IMG/VR virus record: IMGVR_UViG_3300017963_000217
Span: 35,387 to 99,386 of that record
DNA: 64,000 nt
Source: a virus
Strand: one strand, 5' to 3'
The notes below the pieces were generated by a model, which worked only from the letters and a program-made list of their open reading frames with translations, ran no database searches and was not told the origin of the DNA. Below, one piece after another: positions 8,402 to 18,464 of the stretch; position 1 is the first letter of the stretch; every line of letters starts with the position of its first letter. The translations under genes and the position numbers were made by a program.

Positions 8402-8656
8402 ATGCCTTTTGTACCTAAATCATATGATAGAAATCTACGAATTCCTAAATACTACAGCACCGCAGTTGGGGCTGAAGGGTACAATCCAGACGTAACCATT
8501 TATTATGGTTCTGATGATAACATTGTGCATGTAAGAGAAATTTGGAGAGGAAAGCAATACGATCAAACTGTATCTGGTACTAATTATGCTGAGTATTGGC
8601 CAAGTTTTAGCTACAGTGTTACTTATTTTGCTTGGGAAGAAACTACAGTATCATAA
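8402..8656 (+). CDS. Hypothetical small structural protein
   Basis: An 84-residue beta-rich protein starting MPFVPKSYDRNLRIPKYY, with aromatic-rich strands (TIYYGSDDNIVHVREIW; SFSYSVTYFAWEE). The ribosome binding site AGGAGG belongs to the end of the previous gene, so the two are translationally linked. No family is recognised; position suggests a head or head-fibre component. Confidence 0.4.
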   Translation: MPFVPKSYDRNLRIPKYYSTAVGAEGYNPDVTIYYGSDDNIVHVREIWRGKQYDQTVSGTNYAEYWPSFSYSVTYFAWEETTVS

Positions 8657-8678
8657 AAATAAATAAGTAGAGCCTATC

Positions 8679-9581
8679 ATGATAAAACTAACTATACAAG
8701 TAGCTGATATAACTAGCGTTATGTTAGCATATAATCAGATACGCATATACACATCTGACGCCGAAAATGGTACGTATACATATTTGACATCTCTATCGTT
8801 GTTAGCTGGTGTGTCAACCTATACCTATACCCATGCTCAGGGTACATCAGATACATGGTATAGATCTTCTTACTACAATTCTTCTACTAGTGCTGAAAGT
8901 TCATTGTCAAATGCAGCTCATGGAGAATCAGCTTCTTTATATCATGTAGTAACCTATCCAGAAGAGTGTGAATTTGATAGTAATTCTGATATAATTATAC
9001 GTAAGATAAGAAGATTGATAGGGGATTTAAAGGGCTTAAAAAGAATATATGAATGTGACGGGGAGTTTTGCACATCTATACAGCCCGACGATCATACTTT
9101 TGATCTAGGCGAAAAAGGATGGCCGGTATCAGTATCTGTTGATGGTGTGGAATACACTTCTTTGGAAGATCCTGTAGTTCAGGGCTATCAATATCTTACT
9201 TTCAGTGGTAGTTTAGTCAGTGGTACTCAGAGCGCGTGTATTGATATATGGTTTCATACATTTATTTTTTCTGACAGGGAAATATATGAGGCATATAGTG
9301 ATGCTATAGTGCCACCAGGAGTACCTATTGATTGTGTAAGTGAGGACCATCTAATATTTCAAGCAGCTATTGATCTATTAGAAAGTATAGCGTTGGATAA
9401 TTTAATTAATGATGGTGCTGTGGTTAGAGATGATCAAACGGTTTATGATCCGTCACCAGGTCTAAGAGGTTTAAGTTCTGCGGATGGACCTATAGATAGA
9501 CTAAAAAAACAACTAGATGGTTTGATAAAAGAATGTATAAGAAGTAGTTTATTAGGAACATCAGGCTATTTAATAGATTAA
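8679..9581 (+). CDS. Putative head-tail connector/adaptor with N-terminal beta domain
   Basis: Residues 1-85 resemble a fibronectin-III-like beta sandwich (IRIYTSDAENGTYTYLTSL, TYTYTHAQGTSDTWYRSSYY). The following part starts with IIIRKIRRLIGDLKGLKRIY, a pattern typical of head-tail adaptor proteins, where 'xIRxLIGD' opens a helical domain, then a small beta insertion (TFDLGEKGWPVSVSVDGVEY), and a long C-terminal helix bundle (EDHLIFQAAIDLLESIALDN; RLKKQLDGLIKECIRSS). Adaptors form the ring under the portal. There is only a weak ribosome binding site (GTAGAG). The call is from motif style and position between capsid and fibre genes; a fibre-attachment role is the alternative. Confidence 0.5.
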   Translation: MIKLTIQVADITSVMLAYNQIRIYTSDAENGTYTYLTSLSLLAGVSTYTYTHAQGTSDTWYRSSYYNSSTSAESSLSNAAHGESASLYHVVTYPEECEFDSNSDIIIRKIRRLIGDLKGLKRIYECDGEFCTSIQPDDHTFDLGEKGWPVSVSVDGVEYTSLEDPVVQGYQYLTFSGSLVSGTQSACIDIWFHTFIFSDREIYEAYSDAIVPPGVPIDCVSEDHLIFQAAIDLLESIALDNLINDGAVVRDDQTVYDPSPGLRGLSSADGPIDRLKKQLDGLIKECIRSSLLGTSGYLID

Positions 9582-9605
9582 AATTCATAATACGGAGCAG
9601 TGTAT

Positions 9606-12600
9606 ATGTGGGTACTGGCATACTTCACAGAAGAGGGTCAGCCAGTTACTGGACTGTCACCGACGGTTCTTATAAAGGATGTTGATACTGGTGCAGATGT
9701 TATAGCTGGCGCCTCTATGGATGATATAGGTGACGGGTTTTATAGATATGATTTCAGTGCCTATAATCCTACTAGGAATTATGCTGTAACCTGTGATAGT
9801 ATAACACTATCTGGCGTGGATAGGTATACCTATGCGGCTAGCGGTGAATATGGAGAAGTATTAGATTCTATTGAATCCACCGTTGGTTTGGTTGATATAC
9901 GGACAACTCTACTTAGAAAAATACAAACTAATAGATTAGAACTATTTGATGGAAATACAAATAACTGGATTTTATATGATGACGATGCGGTAACTCCGCT
10001 ACTTACTTTTAGTGTAAGTGATAAAAATGATGATATAATTGTTCAGTGTCCTAATTCTCCCTCAAAAAGATCTGGTGCAGCCGGAGTTAGTGGTACACTA
10101 TCTCCGGATATTTATATGCGCAAATCCGTGTATGATCCTGATGATGATGGATGCGTATCTTGTGCAGAAAATGTAAGTGATGGAATATATACTTCCACGG
10201 CTTCTGGAATAAAATACGCAGTAGATAATGCCCACGATCCTTGTATGATTTGTACTACGTTAGTGAATGAGTCCACTCAAGGAGATCAATTAGTACTAAA
10301 ATACGATGCTGCAACGGACAGGATAATTTATGGTCTTCCAGGCGTGTCTGGTTCAGTTTCTGGTACAATTAGTCATAAATATTTACTAGATCTTGATAGT
10401 GATGATCACTTACAATATGTGCCTAGAGACGGTAGTAGAGGATTTACCAATACTGTTTCTGGTGTATGGCCTACAGAAAGTTATCACTTAACCACCAAAC
10501 AATATGTTGATTTTGCGATAGGCGGTTTGGATTGGCAAGAAAGCGTTCTAAGTATGACAACAGAATATGGAGACGCTGTTGCCTCGGGTACTAATAGATA
10601 TATAGCCCCTTCGACATCTGGGGTATGGACTGAAAATAATGTTTATCAGTGGGATGAAGACAGCATGTCGTGGACAGAATTTGTGTCCAATGAAGGATTC
10701 GCTGCTTGGATAGAAGACACTGATTATGTTTATATCTATAATGGTACAGAGTGGATAAAGTTTAGTTCTATTACACCACATAATAATTTAGCTGGTATAC
10801 AAGGTGGATCATCTAACAATTATTATCATTTAACTCAGTCCGAATATAACACCCTAACATTTGCAGACGCTTCACTTGATGATGCTAGTTTATTACATAT
10901 TCATGATAGCAGATATTATACAGAAACAGAAATAGATGTTATAAGTGGATCTTTACAGTATAATATAGATAATCATACACATGATCATACCGCAATAACC
11001 GACTGGGATGAGGCAGTGTTAGATACTGTAGGTCCAAACATTGTTGGAGCTGGTATCGTCACTGTGACATACGACGATGGTTCTGATTTAATTACTGTTA
11101 GCGGATCGGACACATCTATTACTGATCATGGATTATTATCTGGGCTTGGTGATAATGATCATACTCAATATGTAAATGCGGTAGGTGGACCTCCACTGAC
11201 ACTGGCAGCTCAAACAATAACATTTAATTATGATACTAATGATTTTCAATTAAGTGGTAATAATCTCCAGATTAAGGATAGTGGAATTGATCATGGTAGT
11301 CTGTCAGGGTTGTCCGATAATGATCACCCACAATATATATTACATTTACATCCAGTTGGTACAAATAATTTAGTAGGTGGCCCTAATGCCGGTGCTAGTA
11401 TAGCTGCTGGAGCATCAAATAATATTGTATTAGGTAAAGATGCTGCTAGTAATTTGGCCACGGCTGACAATAATGTTATGATAGGCGTAGAGTCTGGTAA
11501 ATCTGCCACGACTGCCGATTCAAATGTTATGGTGGGATACCAGTCTGGTGAATTTCATACTTCTGGAGATGATAATGTATATATTGGTAATAGCGCGGGA
11601 GCTTCGGCTGGATCTGCTACCGGGCAAGGTATAGGCAATGTTTTTATAGGATCCCAAGTTGCTACAGCAATAACTACTGCAGATCAAAATGTGTCGATTG
11701 GTTATATTGCTGGTCAGAGTTTAACTACGGGAGATGGTAACGTTATTGTTGGAGGATCTGCTGGAAATTCTATTACAACAGGTCAAGGTAATACTATTAT
11801 TGGAAAAGCAGCTGGACTTTCCACAACTGGGTCAAAAAATGTATTTATAGGTTATGAGTCTGGACTAAACGAAACTGGCAGTAATAAGTTATATATAGAC
11901 AATTCAAGCACGACAACACCATTAATATATGGTGATTTTTCTTCCGATTTACTGAGATTTAATGCTGATGTAGAAATCAGAAACGGTAAAGAACTTAGAT
12001 TTTATGATGTTGATAATAGTAATTATGTTGGTTTTGAAGCTCCACCATTAACGAGTAATCAAATATGGGTGTTGCCACCTACTGATGGATTATCTGGTCA
12101 GCAGTTGACTACGGATGGATTGGGTAATTTAACCTGGAGTGCAGCTAGTGTATCAGATCATGAGTTACTAACTAATCTTTATGGTGGATCAGCTAACAAC
12201 CACTATCACTTAACATCTAATCAACATATGTATTTAACTAATGTTAGTGGTATATTAGATGCTAGCAACCAACATATACATGATGATAGATATTACACTG
12301 AATTAGAAATACAACAATTAATAGGTATAAATAAATCTGGATCTGAATCAGTGATTAATGGATCTACAGGAACTTCGGTATCATTTTCTACTGCATTTCC
12401 TAATGATGATTATGCTCTATTTGTTAGTCTTGAGAATATTACAGATTCACCAGCGTCAGAATATGCTATAAATATTGATGGTAAAACAGCATCTGGTTTT
12501 TCAGTGCATTATTCTGGAGATATAGATTCAGATAATTATATTTTGAATTGGTATGCCACTACGTCTGGTATACATGGGGGAAATTATATTTCCGAACTGG

Positions 12601-13085
12601 CGGATGATAGTTCGCCTGAATTAAGTAATGATTTAGATTTAAATAGTTATGGAATAAATTTAGATACAACTCCTAGTGGGCAAGTAGTTTCAACACAGAT
12701 AATTGGTTATAGTGGTGAAATATCCACTATGCAAATTGATTTAAATGATACAGGGTTAAACGGAATAGGGGTTCCATTACATATGAAATCTAATGGACAT
12801 TGGGAAAGGTGTACTGCTGCAAGTGGTACTACTAGAATGCCGTGTGCAGCATTATCTATAGAGCAGGGAACAGGATCAAAAAAAATATTATGGAAAGGCA
12901 TAATGAGAAAAGGATCATGGTCTTGGACGCCAGGGAATATTATTTATGTTTCCACAGTTGATGGAGCATTGACTAGTACAGCACCGATTAATGCGGGTGC
13001 GTGGGTACAGCCTATAGGAGTAGCGATAGCCTCGGATACAATAAGATTTGATACAGGATTTAATCCAGGGGTAATAAATTCTTAG
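9606..13085 (+). CDS. Large head/neck or tail fibre protein
   Basis: A 1159-residue modular fibre. ATG 9606 is chosen because GGAG lies eight bases before it and because the resulting N-terminus (MWVLAYFTEEGQPVTGLSPT) matches the paralogue at 19262. Residues 1-150 form this shared attachment-like domain. Next come 'DDHLQYVPRDGSRGF' and 'SYHLTTKQYVD' repeats, a DUF2793-like domain (about 320-395), His-rich metal-binding motifs (HIHDSRYYTETE; HIHDDRYYTELE), and a YadA-head-like beta-roll at about 605-780 built of 'NVxIG..AG..xTTG' units ending in LYIDNSSTTTPLIYGDF. The last 165 residues form a C-terminal domain (GVPLHMKSNGHWERCTAAS; GNIIYVSTVDGAL) found again in neighbours. Such fibres are trimeric adhesins. 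Placement between head and neck genes favours a head or collar fibre (inference). Confidence 0.72.
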   Translation: MWVLAYFTEEGQPVTGLSPTVLIKDVDTGADVIAGASMDDIGDGFYRYDFSAYNPTRNYAVTCDSITLSGVDRYTYAASGEYGEVLDSIESTVGLVDIRTTLLRKIQTNRLELFDGNTNNWILYDDDAVTPLLTFSVSDKNDDIIVQCPNSPSKRSGAAGVSGTLSPDIYMRKSVYDPDDDGCVSCAENVSDGIYTSTASGIKYAVDNAHDPCMICTTLVNESTQGDQLVLKYDAATDRIIYGLPGVSGSVSGTISHKYLLDLDSDDHLQYVPRDGSRGFTNTVSGVWPTESYHLTTKQYVDFAIGGLDWQESVLSMTTEYGDAVASGTNRYIAPSTSGVWTENNVYQWDEDSMSWTEFVSNEGFAAWIEDTDYVYIYNGTEWIKFSSITPHNNLAGIQGGSSNNYYHLTQSEYNTLTFADASLDDASLLHIHDSRYYTETEIDVISGSLQYNIDNHTHDHTAITDWDEAVLDTVGPNIVGAGIVTVTYDDGSDLITVSGSDTSITDHGLLSGLGDNDHTQYVNAVGGPPLTLAAQTITFNYDTNDFQLSGNNLQIKDSGIDHGSLSGLSDNDHPQYILHLHPVGTNNLVGGPNAGASIAAGASNNIVLGKDAASNLATADNNVMIGVESGKSATTADSNVMVGYQSGEFHTSGDDNVYIGNSAGASAGSATGQGIGNVFIGSQVATAITTADQNVSIGYIAGQSLTTGDGNVIVGGSAGNSITTGQGNTIIGKAAGLSTTGSKNVFIGYESGLNETGSNKLYIDNSSTTTPLIYGDFSSDLLRFNADVEIRNGKELRFYDVDNSNYVGFEAPPLTSNQIWVLPPTDGLSGQQLTTDGLGNLTWSAASVSDHELLTNLYGGSANNHYHLTSNQHMYLTNVSGILDASNQHIHDDRYYTELEIQQLIGINKSGSESVINGSTGTSVSFSTAFPNDDYALFVSLENITDSPASEYAINIDGKTASGFSVHYSGDIDSDNYILNWYATTSGIHGGNYISELADDSSPELSNDLDLNSYGINLDTTPSGQVVSTQIIGYSGEISTMQIDLNDTGLNGIGVPLHMKSNGHWERCTAASGTTRMPCAALSIEQGTGSKKILWKGIMRKGSWSWTPGNIIYVSTVDGALTSTAPINAGAWVQPIGVAIASDTIRFDTGFNPGVINS

Positions 13086-13100
13086 GGAGGAGTATAAACC

Positions 13101-14690
13101 ATGGCTAAATTTGTAAGCGGTGATTTGAGGCTGAAGGACGACCAAAAGGCTACGTTTGGTACTGACTTAGACTGTTCTATGTTCTGGGACGGATCAGATG
13201 ATCAGTTGAGAGTAACTTGTACTGTTAGTGGCGTTGATCCTATAGAGCCCTATCACTTAACAACAAAATGGTATGTTGACACCGTATTTTCTGGAGTCGA
13301 CGAGCATAATGAATTATTAAATATTCAAGGTGGTACTACAGATCAGTACTACCACATGACTCAGGCACAACACGGTTTATTAACCGACGTTAGCGGCGTG
13401 TTGGATGCAAGTAGTCAACATATTCATGACGATAGATATTTTACTGAAAGTGAAATTACTACAATTAGTGGCGACATAGTGAGCCAGATCATTACAGATC
13501 ATGGAGCTTTGACCGGATTAAATGATGATGACCATCTACAATATGTGCCTAGGACGGGTGTTAGAGGATTCACCGGTACCGTATCTGGTGTTGATCCTAC
13601 GCAGTCCTATCATCTTACTACTAAATGGTATGTAGACCAAGCCGTACAGCAATCTCTGTATGGATTGGATTGGCAGAACAGTGTTATAAGTCAGAATGTT
13701 GCTTTTGGTGACGCCGTGGCTTCTGGTACTAATAGATATATCGCACCAACCACTTCGGGTGACTGGATTGCTGAATATATCTATGAGTGGACTGGTACTT
13801 CATGGTCTGGTATAGAACCTAACGAAGGGTTTGCTACATGGGTAGAAGATGAAGACATTGTATATTTTTATGATGATGCTTATCCAACTGGTGATTGGAT
13901 AAAAATTAGTAGTATGACCCCGCATAATGATTTGAGTGGTTTACAAGGCGGGACGACTAATGAATACTATCATTTGACATCAGACCAATATACTAGCGTT
14001 ACCAATAATGGTGGTGTTGAAGATGCAAGTGATCAGCATACGCATGATGATAGATATTATACAGAGACCGAAGTTGATACTATTAGTGGATCTTTGCAGA
14101 TTCAAATAGACAACAAAGACAACTATCAATATTGGACATTTTCAATAGATGGCACATCTTACGATAATATTACTTCCACCGATACTTTGGATTTTGTAGC
14201 TGGTGCTGGAATGTCAATCACAAGGACAGGTGATGATGAAATTACTTTTGTTGCAACTTCATCTGGTATAGATCATGGTGGTTTGAGTGGTTTAGGGGAT
14301 GATGATCATTTACAGTATGTTCGAGCTGATGGTGGTGTAGGAGATTCACGTGGATTTACTTCTACTGTAAGTGGTGTGTACCCTACACAGTCATACCATC
14401 TAACTACTAAGCAATACGTGGACGATGTTACTGCATCTGGTGGAGTAGATAGGCATGGGAGACTTGCTATAAGTAATGGCAGTAGTCAATTAACTGTAAC
14501 TTTTGCTGATCTTGGGCATGTTAATTATACTGTAAATGCTACTATGGAAAATGACAATGATTCTCCAGCTTCTATTTATGCATTTATTATAACAGGAAGA
14601 ACTTCGAACAGCTTCACTGTAGACTTTTCAGGTGAAATGGATTCTGCTAATTACTATCTGAATTGGATGGTTATAGAGGACGCTGTTTAA
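13101..14690 (+). CDS. Fibre protein, paralogue of the preceding fibre
   Basis: A 529-residue fibre using the same modules as its neighbour at 9606: an N-terminal domain (VSGDLRLKDDQKATFGTDLD), repeats with SYHLTTKWYVD, the His-rich motif QHIHDDRYFTESE, a DUF2793-like domain (FGDAVASGTNRYIAPTTSG to about residue 270), then GLGDDDHLQYV and a C-terminal beta domain (LGHVNYTVNATMENDNDSPA). That last domain also occurs in the 9606 product near residues 920-980. The GGAGG ribosome binding site lies directly after the TAG stop of the previous gene. The near-copy of a 110-residue block shows duplication. Probably a trimeric fibre interacting with the 9606 product. Confidence 0.7.
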   Translation: MAKFVSGDLRLKDDQKATFGTDLDCSMFWDGSDDQLRVTCTVSGVDPIEPYHLTTKWYVDTVFSGVDEHNELLNIQGGTTDQYYHMTQAQHGLLTDVSGVLDASSQHIHDDRYFTESEITTISGDIVSQIITDHGALTGLNDDDHLQYVPRTGVRGFTGTVSGVDPTQSYHLTTKWYVDQAVQQSLYGLDWQNSVISQNVAFGDAVASGTNRYIAPTTSGDWIAEYIYEWTGTSWSGIEPNEGFATWVEDEDIVYFYDDAYPTGDWIKISSMTPHNDLSGLQGGTTNEYYHLTSDQYTSVTNNGGVEDASDQHTHDDRYYTETEVDTISGSLQIQIDNKDNYQYWTFSIDGTSYDNITSTDTLDFVAGAGMSITRTGDDEITFVATSSGIDHGGLSGLGDDDHLQYVRADGGVGDSRGFTSTVSGVYPTQSYHLTTKQYVDDVTASGGVDRHGRLAISNGSSQLTVTFADLGHVNYTVNATMENDNDSPASIYAFIITGRTSNSFTVDFSGEMDSANYYLNWMVIEDAV

Positions 14691-14710
14691 AAAATAATAT
14701 TCAAACCTTG

Positions 14711-14738
14711 GCTGCTCGGGTTTAAAAGCTCGAGCAGC
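14711..14738 (+). terminator. Hairpin between fibre genes
   Basis: GCTGCTCG (14711-14718) pairs with CGAGCAGC (14731-14738) around a 12-base loop, 20 bases after the preceding stop. No U run follows (GTTCCAAATT), so factor-independent termination would be weak; a processing or attenuation role is equally possible. Confidence 0.45.
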
Positions 14739-14767
14739 GTTCCAAATTGGATGGAGGTACAGGTTTA

Positions 14768-15631
14768 ATGGTTAAGATTAGGACATACGATATTTTTATA
14801 ACTGATAATGATAAACTTATATTCGGCGACGACTTTGACAGCGAGTTGTTTTGGGACAACCCTGATCAAGAACTTCGTTTGACCACTACTATTAGCGGAG
14901 TGGATCCTACACAATCCTACCATTTAACTACCAAATATTATGTAGATCAGGGAGATATAGATAATTTTCTTGAGTTAACAGATACACCTGTTACTTATAG
15001 TGGATACGCGGATTATATAGTGACTGTAAATCCTACAGAAACTGGTTTGATATTTGATGATATAAGTAATGCGCTGAGTGGTACTATATCTCATAGTAGT
15101 TTATTGGATTTAGATGCTGATGATCATTTGCAGTACGTACCAAGGGATGGATCTAGAGGATTTACATCAACTGTAAGTGGTGTATATCCAACAGAAGACT
15201 ACCATTTGACTACTAAAGAGTATGTTGACTTTTCAGTAGCTACATTGTCTGGTCTTTTTGGGGGGTATAATAAATATGCACAGTCCGTAGCAGAGTCCTC
15301 AACAAACAGCACTGCATACATAGAAAAAGTTAATTTAACGACGGTTGATGTGCCTGAAGGGGTATATAGAATAGGATGGACTTGGGAATGGAGACATAGT
15401 AAATCTAATACTAATTTTTTAGCTAGAGTTCAAATAGATGACACTACAAATGTCTATGTATTTTCAAGTAGTCCTATTGTAGATGTTAACACTTGGCGTT
15501 TAGTTACGGGATTTAGTCATCAGACCCTTACTTCAGGTGTTCATACTATAGATATAGATTATGCTTCATCTAGCGCGGGTTCCACATCTTATATTAGAAA
15601 TGTCGAAATAGAATTTTGGAGGGCTGAATAA
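14768..15631 (+). CDS. Short fibre-like protein
   Basis: A 287-residue protein that starts at ATG 14768, ten bases after GGAGG; a TTG 21 bases upstream would overlap that site. Residues 1-60 (VKIRTYDIFITDNDKLIFGD, DSELFWDNPDQELRLTTTI) match the start of the 13101 protein in layout, followed by SYHLTTKYYVD, a DLDADDHLQYVPRDGSRGF repeat, SYHLTTK-type motif YHLTTKEYVD, and a C-terminal beta-sandwich (ESSTNSTAYIEKVNLTTVD to IRNVEIEFWRAE). The same C-terminal domain ends the next two proteins, which suggests a common partner or receptor-facing fold. The stop overlaps the next ATG. Confidence 0.65.
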   Translation: MVKIRTYDIFITDNDKLIFGDDFDSELFWDNPDQELRLTTTISGVDPTQSYHLTTKYYVDQGDIDNFLELTDTPVTYSGYADYIVTVNPTETGLIFDDISNALSGTISHSSLLDLDADDHLQYVPRDGSRGFTSTVSGVYPTEDYHLTTKEYVDFSVATLSGLFGGYNKYAQSVAESSTNSTAYIEKVNLTTVDVPEGVYRIGWTWEWRHSKSNTNFLARVQIDDTTNVYVFSSSPIVDVNTWRLVTGFSHQTLTSGVHTIDIDYASSSAGSTSYIRNVEIEFWRAE

Positions 15632-16560
15632 TGTCAGTAGATTATCAATATACTAAAAGTCCTGTGGATCCAGATTCTCTCAGACTGGAAATATTAGACG
15701 AGAGCAATATAACTACAGAATTTGAGTACTCTATGTTTACTGCGCCGGATGATTTGACTTTACGGTTTGTTAGCACACTATCTCCTACAGAGGAATTATA
15801 TTTGGATGCCGTTGTTTCTGGCCATGCTGGTATAACAGAATATGTGCCTTCTACATGGGTGATGGTTTCTACTGGTGACGGTACTGGTTACTTTTATCCC
15901 ATAGATGTTTCTCTGTCTGGAGTAAGCCTTAGTCAGTATATACAGGATTCATTATATTTTACTAATTTATACGACGTGCCAAACACTTATAGTGGATCAC
16001 AGTATTTATATCCAAGAGTAAATTCTACTGTATCTGGGTTAGAATTTGCGCCTGCTGACGCTCTCTATTTAAATGGGATTGTGGTAGATAATTCAAGTTT
16101 GGCTGATGGATATATATTAAGATATAACGAGGATGCTGATGATTTACAGTATGAAAGCATAAGAAATATTATACGAGAAGAATATGGTGTATTCGGTGAA
16201 AATGCTACTCATACAGAATCAGAAGAAGAATCTTCTACAACTAGTGATCTATGGCAAGAAAAACTTAGTTGTACTATTTCAGGATTAGAATACGGATCAT
16301 ATAGAATAGGTTGGAGATACCAATGGCAGATAGACAACAGTAATTTCAAATTTAGAGCGCGATTACAATTAAATGATGATTTTGAAGCTATGTATCACGA
16401 AGAAAGACCGGCTAATGCAGGATCTTGGTCTGGAGAATCAGGTTTTTACTATGTGACTACTTCAGGTACTTTAAAAATGGATTTAGACTTTGCTTCGGAA
16501 ACCACTGGTAAAACAGCCTCTATCAGGAGGGCGCGTTTAGAATTTTGGGGGGTAAGTTAA
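15631..16560 (+). CDS. Fibre-like protein with shared C-terminal beta domain
   Basis: A 309-residue protein in the fibre cluster. The N-terminus (VDYQYTKSPVDPDSLRLEIL) resembles those of the two genes that follow. The centre has an 'LTDVPxTYSGSxxYxxxVNxTxSGLxF' type repeat (LYDVPNTYSGSQYLYPRVN), a common phage fibre shaft unit. The last 120 residues (ESEEESSTTSDLWQEKLSCT to RRARLEFWGVS) are the beta-sandwich shared with 14768 and 16560. The TAATG overlaps at both ends indicate translational coupling of the four genes 14768-18423. Likely a structural fibre or spike; target unknown. Confidence 0.6.
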   Translation: MSVDYQYTKSPVDPDSLRLEILDESNITTEFEYSMFTAPDDLTLRFVSTLSPTEELYLDAVVSGHAGITEYVPSTWVMVSTGDGTGYFYPIDVSLSGVSLSQYIQDSLYFTNLYDVPNTYSGSQYLYPRVNSTVSGLEFAPADALYLNGIVVDNSSLADGYILRYNEDADDLQYESIRNIIREEYGVFGENATHTESEEESSTTSDLWQEKLSCTISGLEYGSYRIGWRYQWQIDNSNFKFRARLQLNDDFEAMYHEERPANAGSWSGESGFYYVTTSGTLKMDLDFASETTGKTASIRRARLEFWGVS

Positions 16561-17504
16561 TGAATGTGAAATATGATTTTAATTTAAGCAAGTTTCCAAA
16601 TAGTACAGTAAATGGCGGCATTCTTCATAAAGAGGTTGAAAATACTTCTATATCTGGATTTTTGTATATAAATGTTGATCCAAACGGCGCCGAAGTATGG
16701 TTTGATAATACTCTATCTGCTGAAGATGAAATTACTCTTAGTGGAGTTATATCTTCTCACGGTGGAGAGGCGCTTCTTTCTTTAGCAGAAGTAATAGCGG
16801 ATGAGCCTATCGGCAAGTCGAAGGCTGTTTATATATATACTGCAAATAGAGTAAGATTAGCAAAAGCGGATTCAGAAGATACTTTACCTCCTATGGGGTT
16901 TACTATAGATACAGTTTCTAGTGGAGAAACAATATTTATACAGACTAATGATATTTTAGGTGGTTTTTCGGGATTAATTCCTGGTGCAGAGTATTATTTA
17001 AGTCAAACCGTTGCCGGCGAAATAACAACTCAAAAACCACAAACTGGAGCAGTAGTTAGAGTTGGCACAGCTAAAAACAGCACAGAAATGGATATACATC
17101 TGATGAGATTGGAAGAAGAAATTCAAAGTGATTATGCCGTCTCTGATGGAGAATCATCAACTACATCAACATCATGGCAAGAAAAAACTAATTTGCAGAC
17201 CTCTAATATTCCAGCTGGAACTTATGAAATTAGTTGGTTTTTTGAGTGGTCTTTTTCAAGGACAACGCCTCCCGGTGCTAAGTTCGGTGTGCATGTAAAT
17301 TGGGGTGCTATCACAGTATCTGAAATAGATATCACACCTACTCAATCATACGGAGACGGAGGTTTTTATGCTTCAAGTGGTTTTGGTTATGTAGATTTAG
17401 ATAGTGGAAGTCATAAGATTGCTATAAATTATAGAGCTGGTGGAGATTCATCTACTGCATATATTAGAAGAGCGAGAATAAAAATATTAAGGATACCTGA
17501 TTAA
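16560..17504 (+). CDS. Fibre-like protein with decoration-type barrel domain
   Basis: A 314-residue protein. ATG 16560 overlaps the previous stop (TAATG) and follows a G-rich ribosome binding site; a TTG at 16545 lies inside the preceding coding region and is rejected. Residues about 80-185 form the barrel domain with 'IGKSKAVYIYTANRVRLAKAD', GLIPGAEYYLSQTVAGEITTQ and VVRVGTAKNSTEMDIHLM, a module common in phage head fibres and fibre tips. The C-terminal beta-sandwich (ESSTTSTSWQEKTNLQTSNI to RRARIKILRIPD) is shared with the two upstream proteins. Together this looks like a duplicated series with changed middle modules. Confidence 0.62.
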   Translation: MNVKYDFNLSKFPNSTVNGGILHKEVENTSISGFLYINVDPNGAEVWFDNTLSAEDEITLSGVISSHGGEALLSLAEVIADEPIGKSKAVYIYTANRVRLAKADSEDTLPPMGFTIDTVSSGETIFIQTNDILGGFSGLIPGAEYYLSQTVAGEITTQKPQTGAVVRVGTAKNSTEMDIHLMRLEEEIQSDYAVSDGESSTTSTSWQEKTNLQTSNIPAGTYEISWFFEWSFSRTTPPGAKFGVHVNWGAITVSEIDITPTQSYGDGGFYASSGFGYVDLDSGSHKIAINYRAGGDSSTAYIRRARIKILRIPD

Positions 17505-17505
17505 A

Positions 17506-18423
17506 ATGTCTGTAAAATACACCTATTCAATTCAAAATGATTTTACTAATTCTCAAATTAATCCTACTAGGTTAACAAGAGAAATTGAAGGTAGTAGTAT
17601 ATCTGGAACTCTGGAATATATTAATACAAATTCCGACGTTTGTGATCTCTATTTTGAATCCAGCTTGAGTGGCGCGGACGAATCAACTCTTAGTGGTTGT
17701 ATAACCACACACTCTGGTATTTTCAGTGAAATAGTGGCTGGAGAAAATATTGGATCCTTAAAGGCTGTTTATATGAGTGGCACGGGAGAGGTAAAACTAG
17801 CAAAAGCTGATACAGAAGACACAGCATCTTGTATAGGCCTGACACCTGAATCGGCCTCAATCGGTGAAGGGATTTCAGTGTATTATTCAGGGCTTATAAG
17901 GGGATTTTCTGGACTAACTCCGGGAGCGAAATATTATCTAAGTCAAACTAATGCTGGTGAGATAACAACCCAAAAACCGGATGACGGAATTATAGTTAGG
18001 GTTGGAATAGCTATGAATTCTAAAGAACTAAATATTCATATTCTAAGATTAACATTGTTAGAGTGGAAACAGTCTGTACGGGATATTAGCTTTGCTTTTG
18101 GTGATGTTATAACGAAAGGTACAACATGGAGAAGTATAAGGCGCTTTACATTTAAAGGGTCTGATGATCTTGGAATTCCGACTGGTTGTAAATCTGTTGC
18201 TTATATGGGTGTGTCGGGTCAAACAGGGTCTTTACAAGTATATGATACCACAAATAATAATGTGATAGCTAGTATAAATAATATTACTAGCACTGATCCG
18301 TATGACTATGAAGCACCGTGCTATAATATTCCAACAGATAAAGCTATTTTTGAGATTAGAGCGCAGACAGACCCACCTAGTGCTAATATGTATATTGACT
18401 CATTTTTATTAGAGTTCGTATAA
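17506..18423 (+). CDS. Fibre-like protein, paralogue of preceding gene
   Basis: A 305-residue protein whose first 190 residues align in order with the 16560 product: VKYTYSIQNDF start, IGSLKAVYMSGTGEVKLAKA, GLTPGAKYYLSQTNAGEITT and IIVRVGIAMNSKELNIHIL. The C-terminal third differs from the family beta-sandwich (WRSIRRFTFKGSDDLGIPTG, then TDKAIFEIRAQTDPPSANMY), so the tip has been exchanged. It begins one base after the previous stop. Tip swapping with a retained base is typical of host-range proteins or capsid fibres; which applies is not visible here. Confidence 0.6.
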   Translation: MSVKYTYSIQNDFTNSQINPTRLTREIEGSSISGTLEYINTNSDVCDLYFESSLSGADESTLSGCITTHSGIFSEIVAGENIGSLKAVYMSGTGEVKLAKADTEDTASCIGLTPESASIGEGISVYYSGLIRGFSGLTPGAKYYLSQTNAGEITTQKPDDGIIVRVGIAMNSKELNIHILRLTLLEWKQSVRDISFAFGDVITKGTTWRSIRRFTFKGSDDLGIPTGCKSVAYMGVSGQTGSLQVYDTTNNNVIASINNITSTDPYDYEAPCYNIPTDKAIFEIRAQTDPPSANMYIDSFLLEFV

Positions 18424-18464
18424 TAAAGTAATATTCACTGTAATTTATAGTAAGGAGAAACGAG

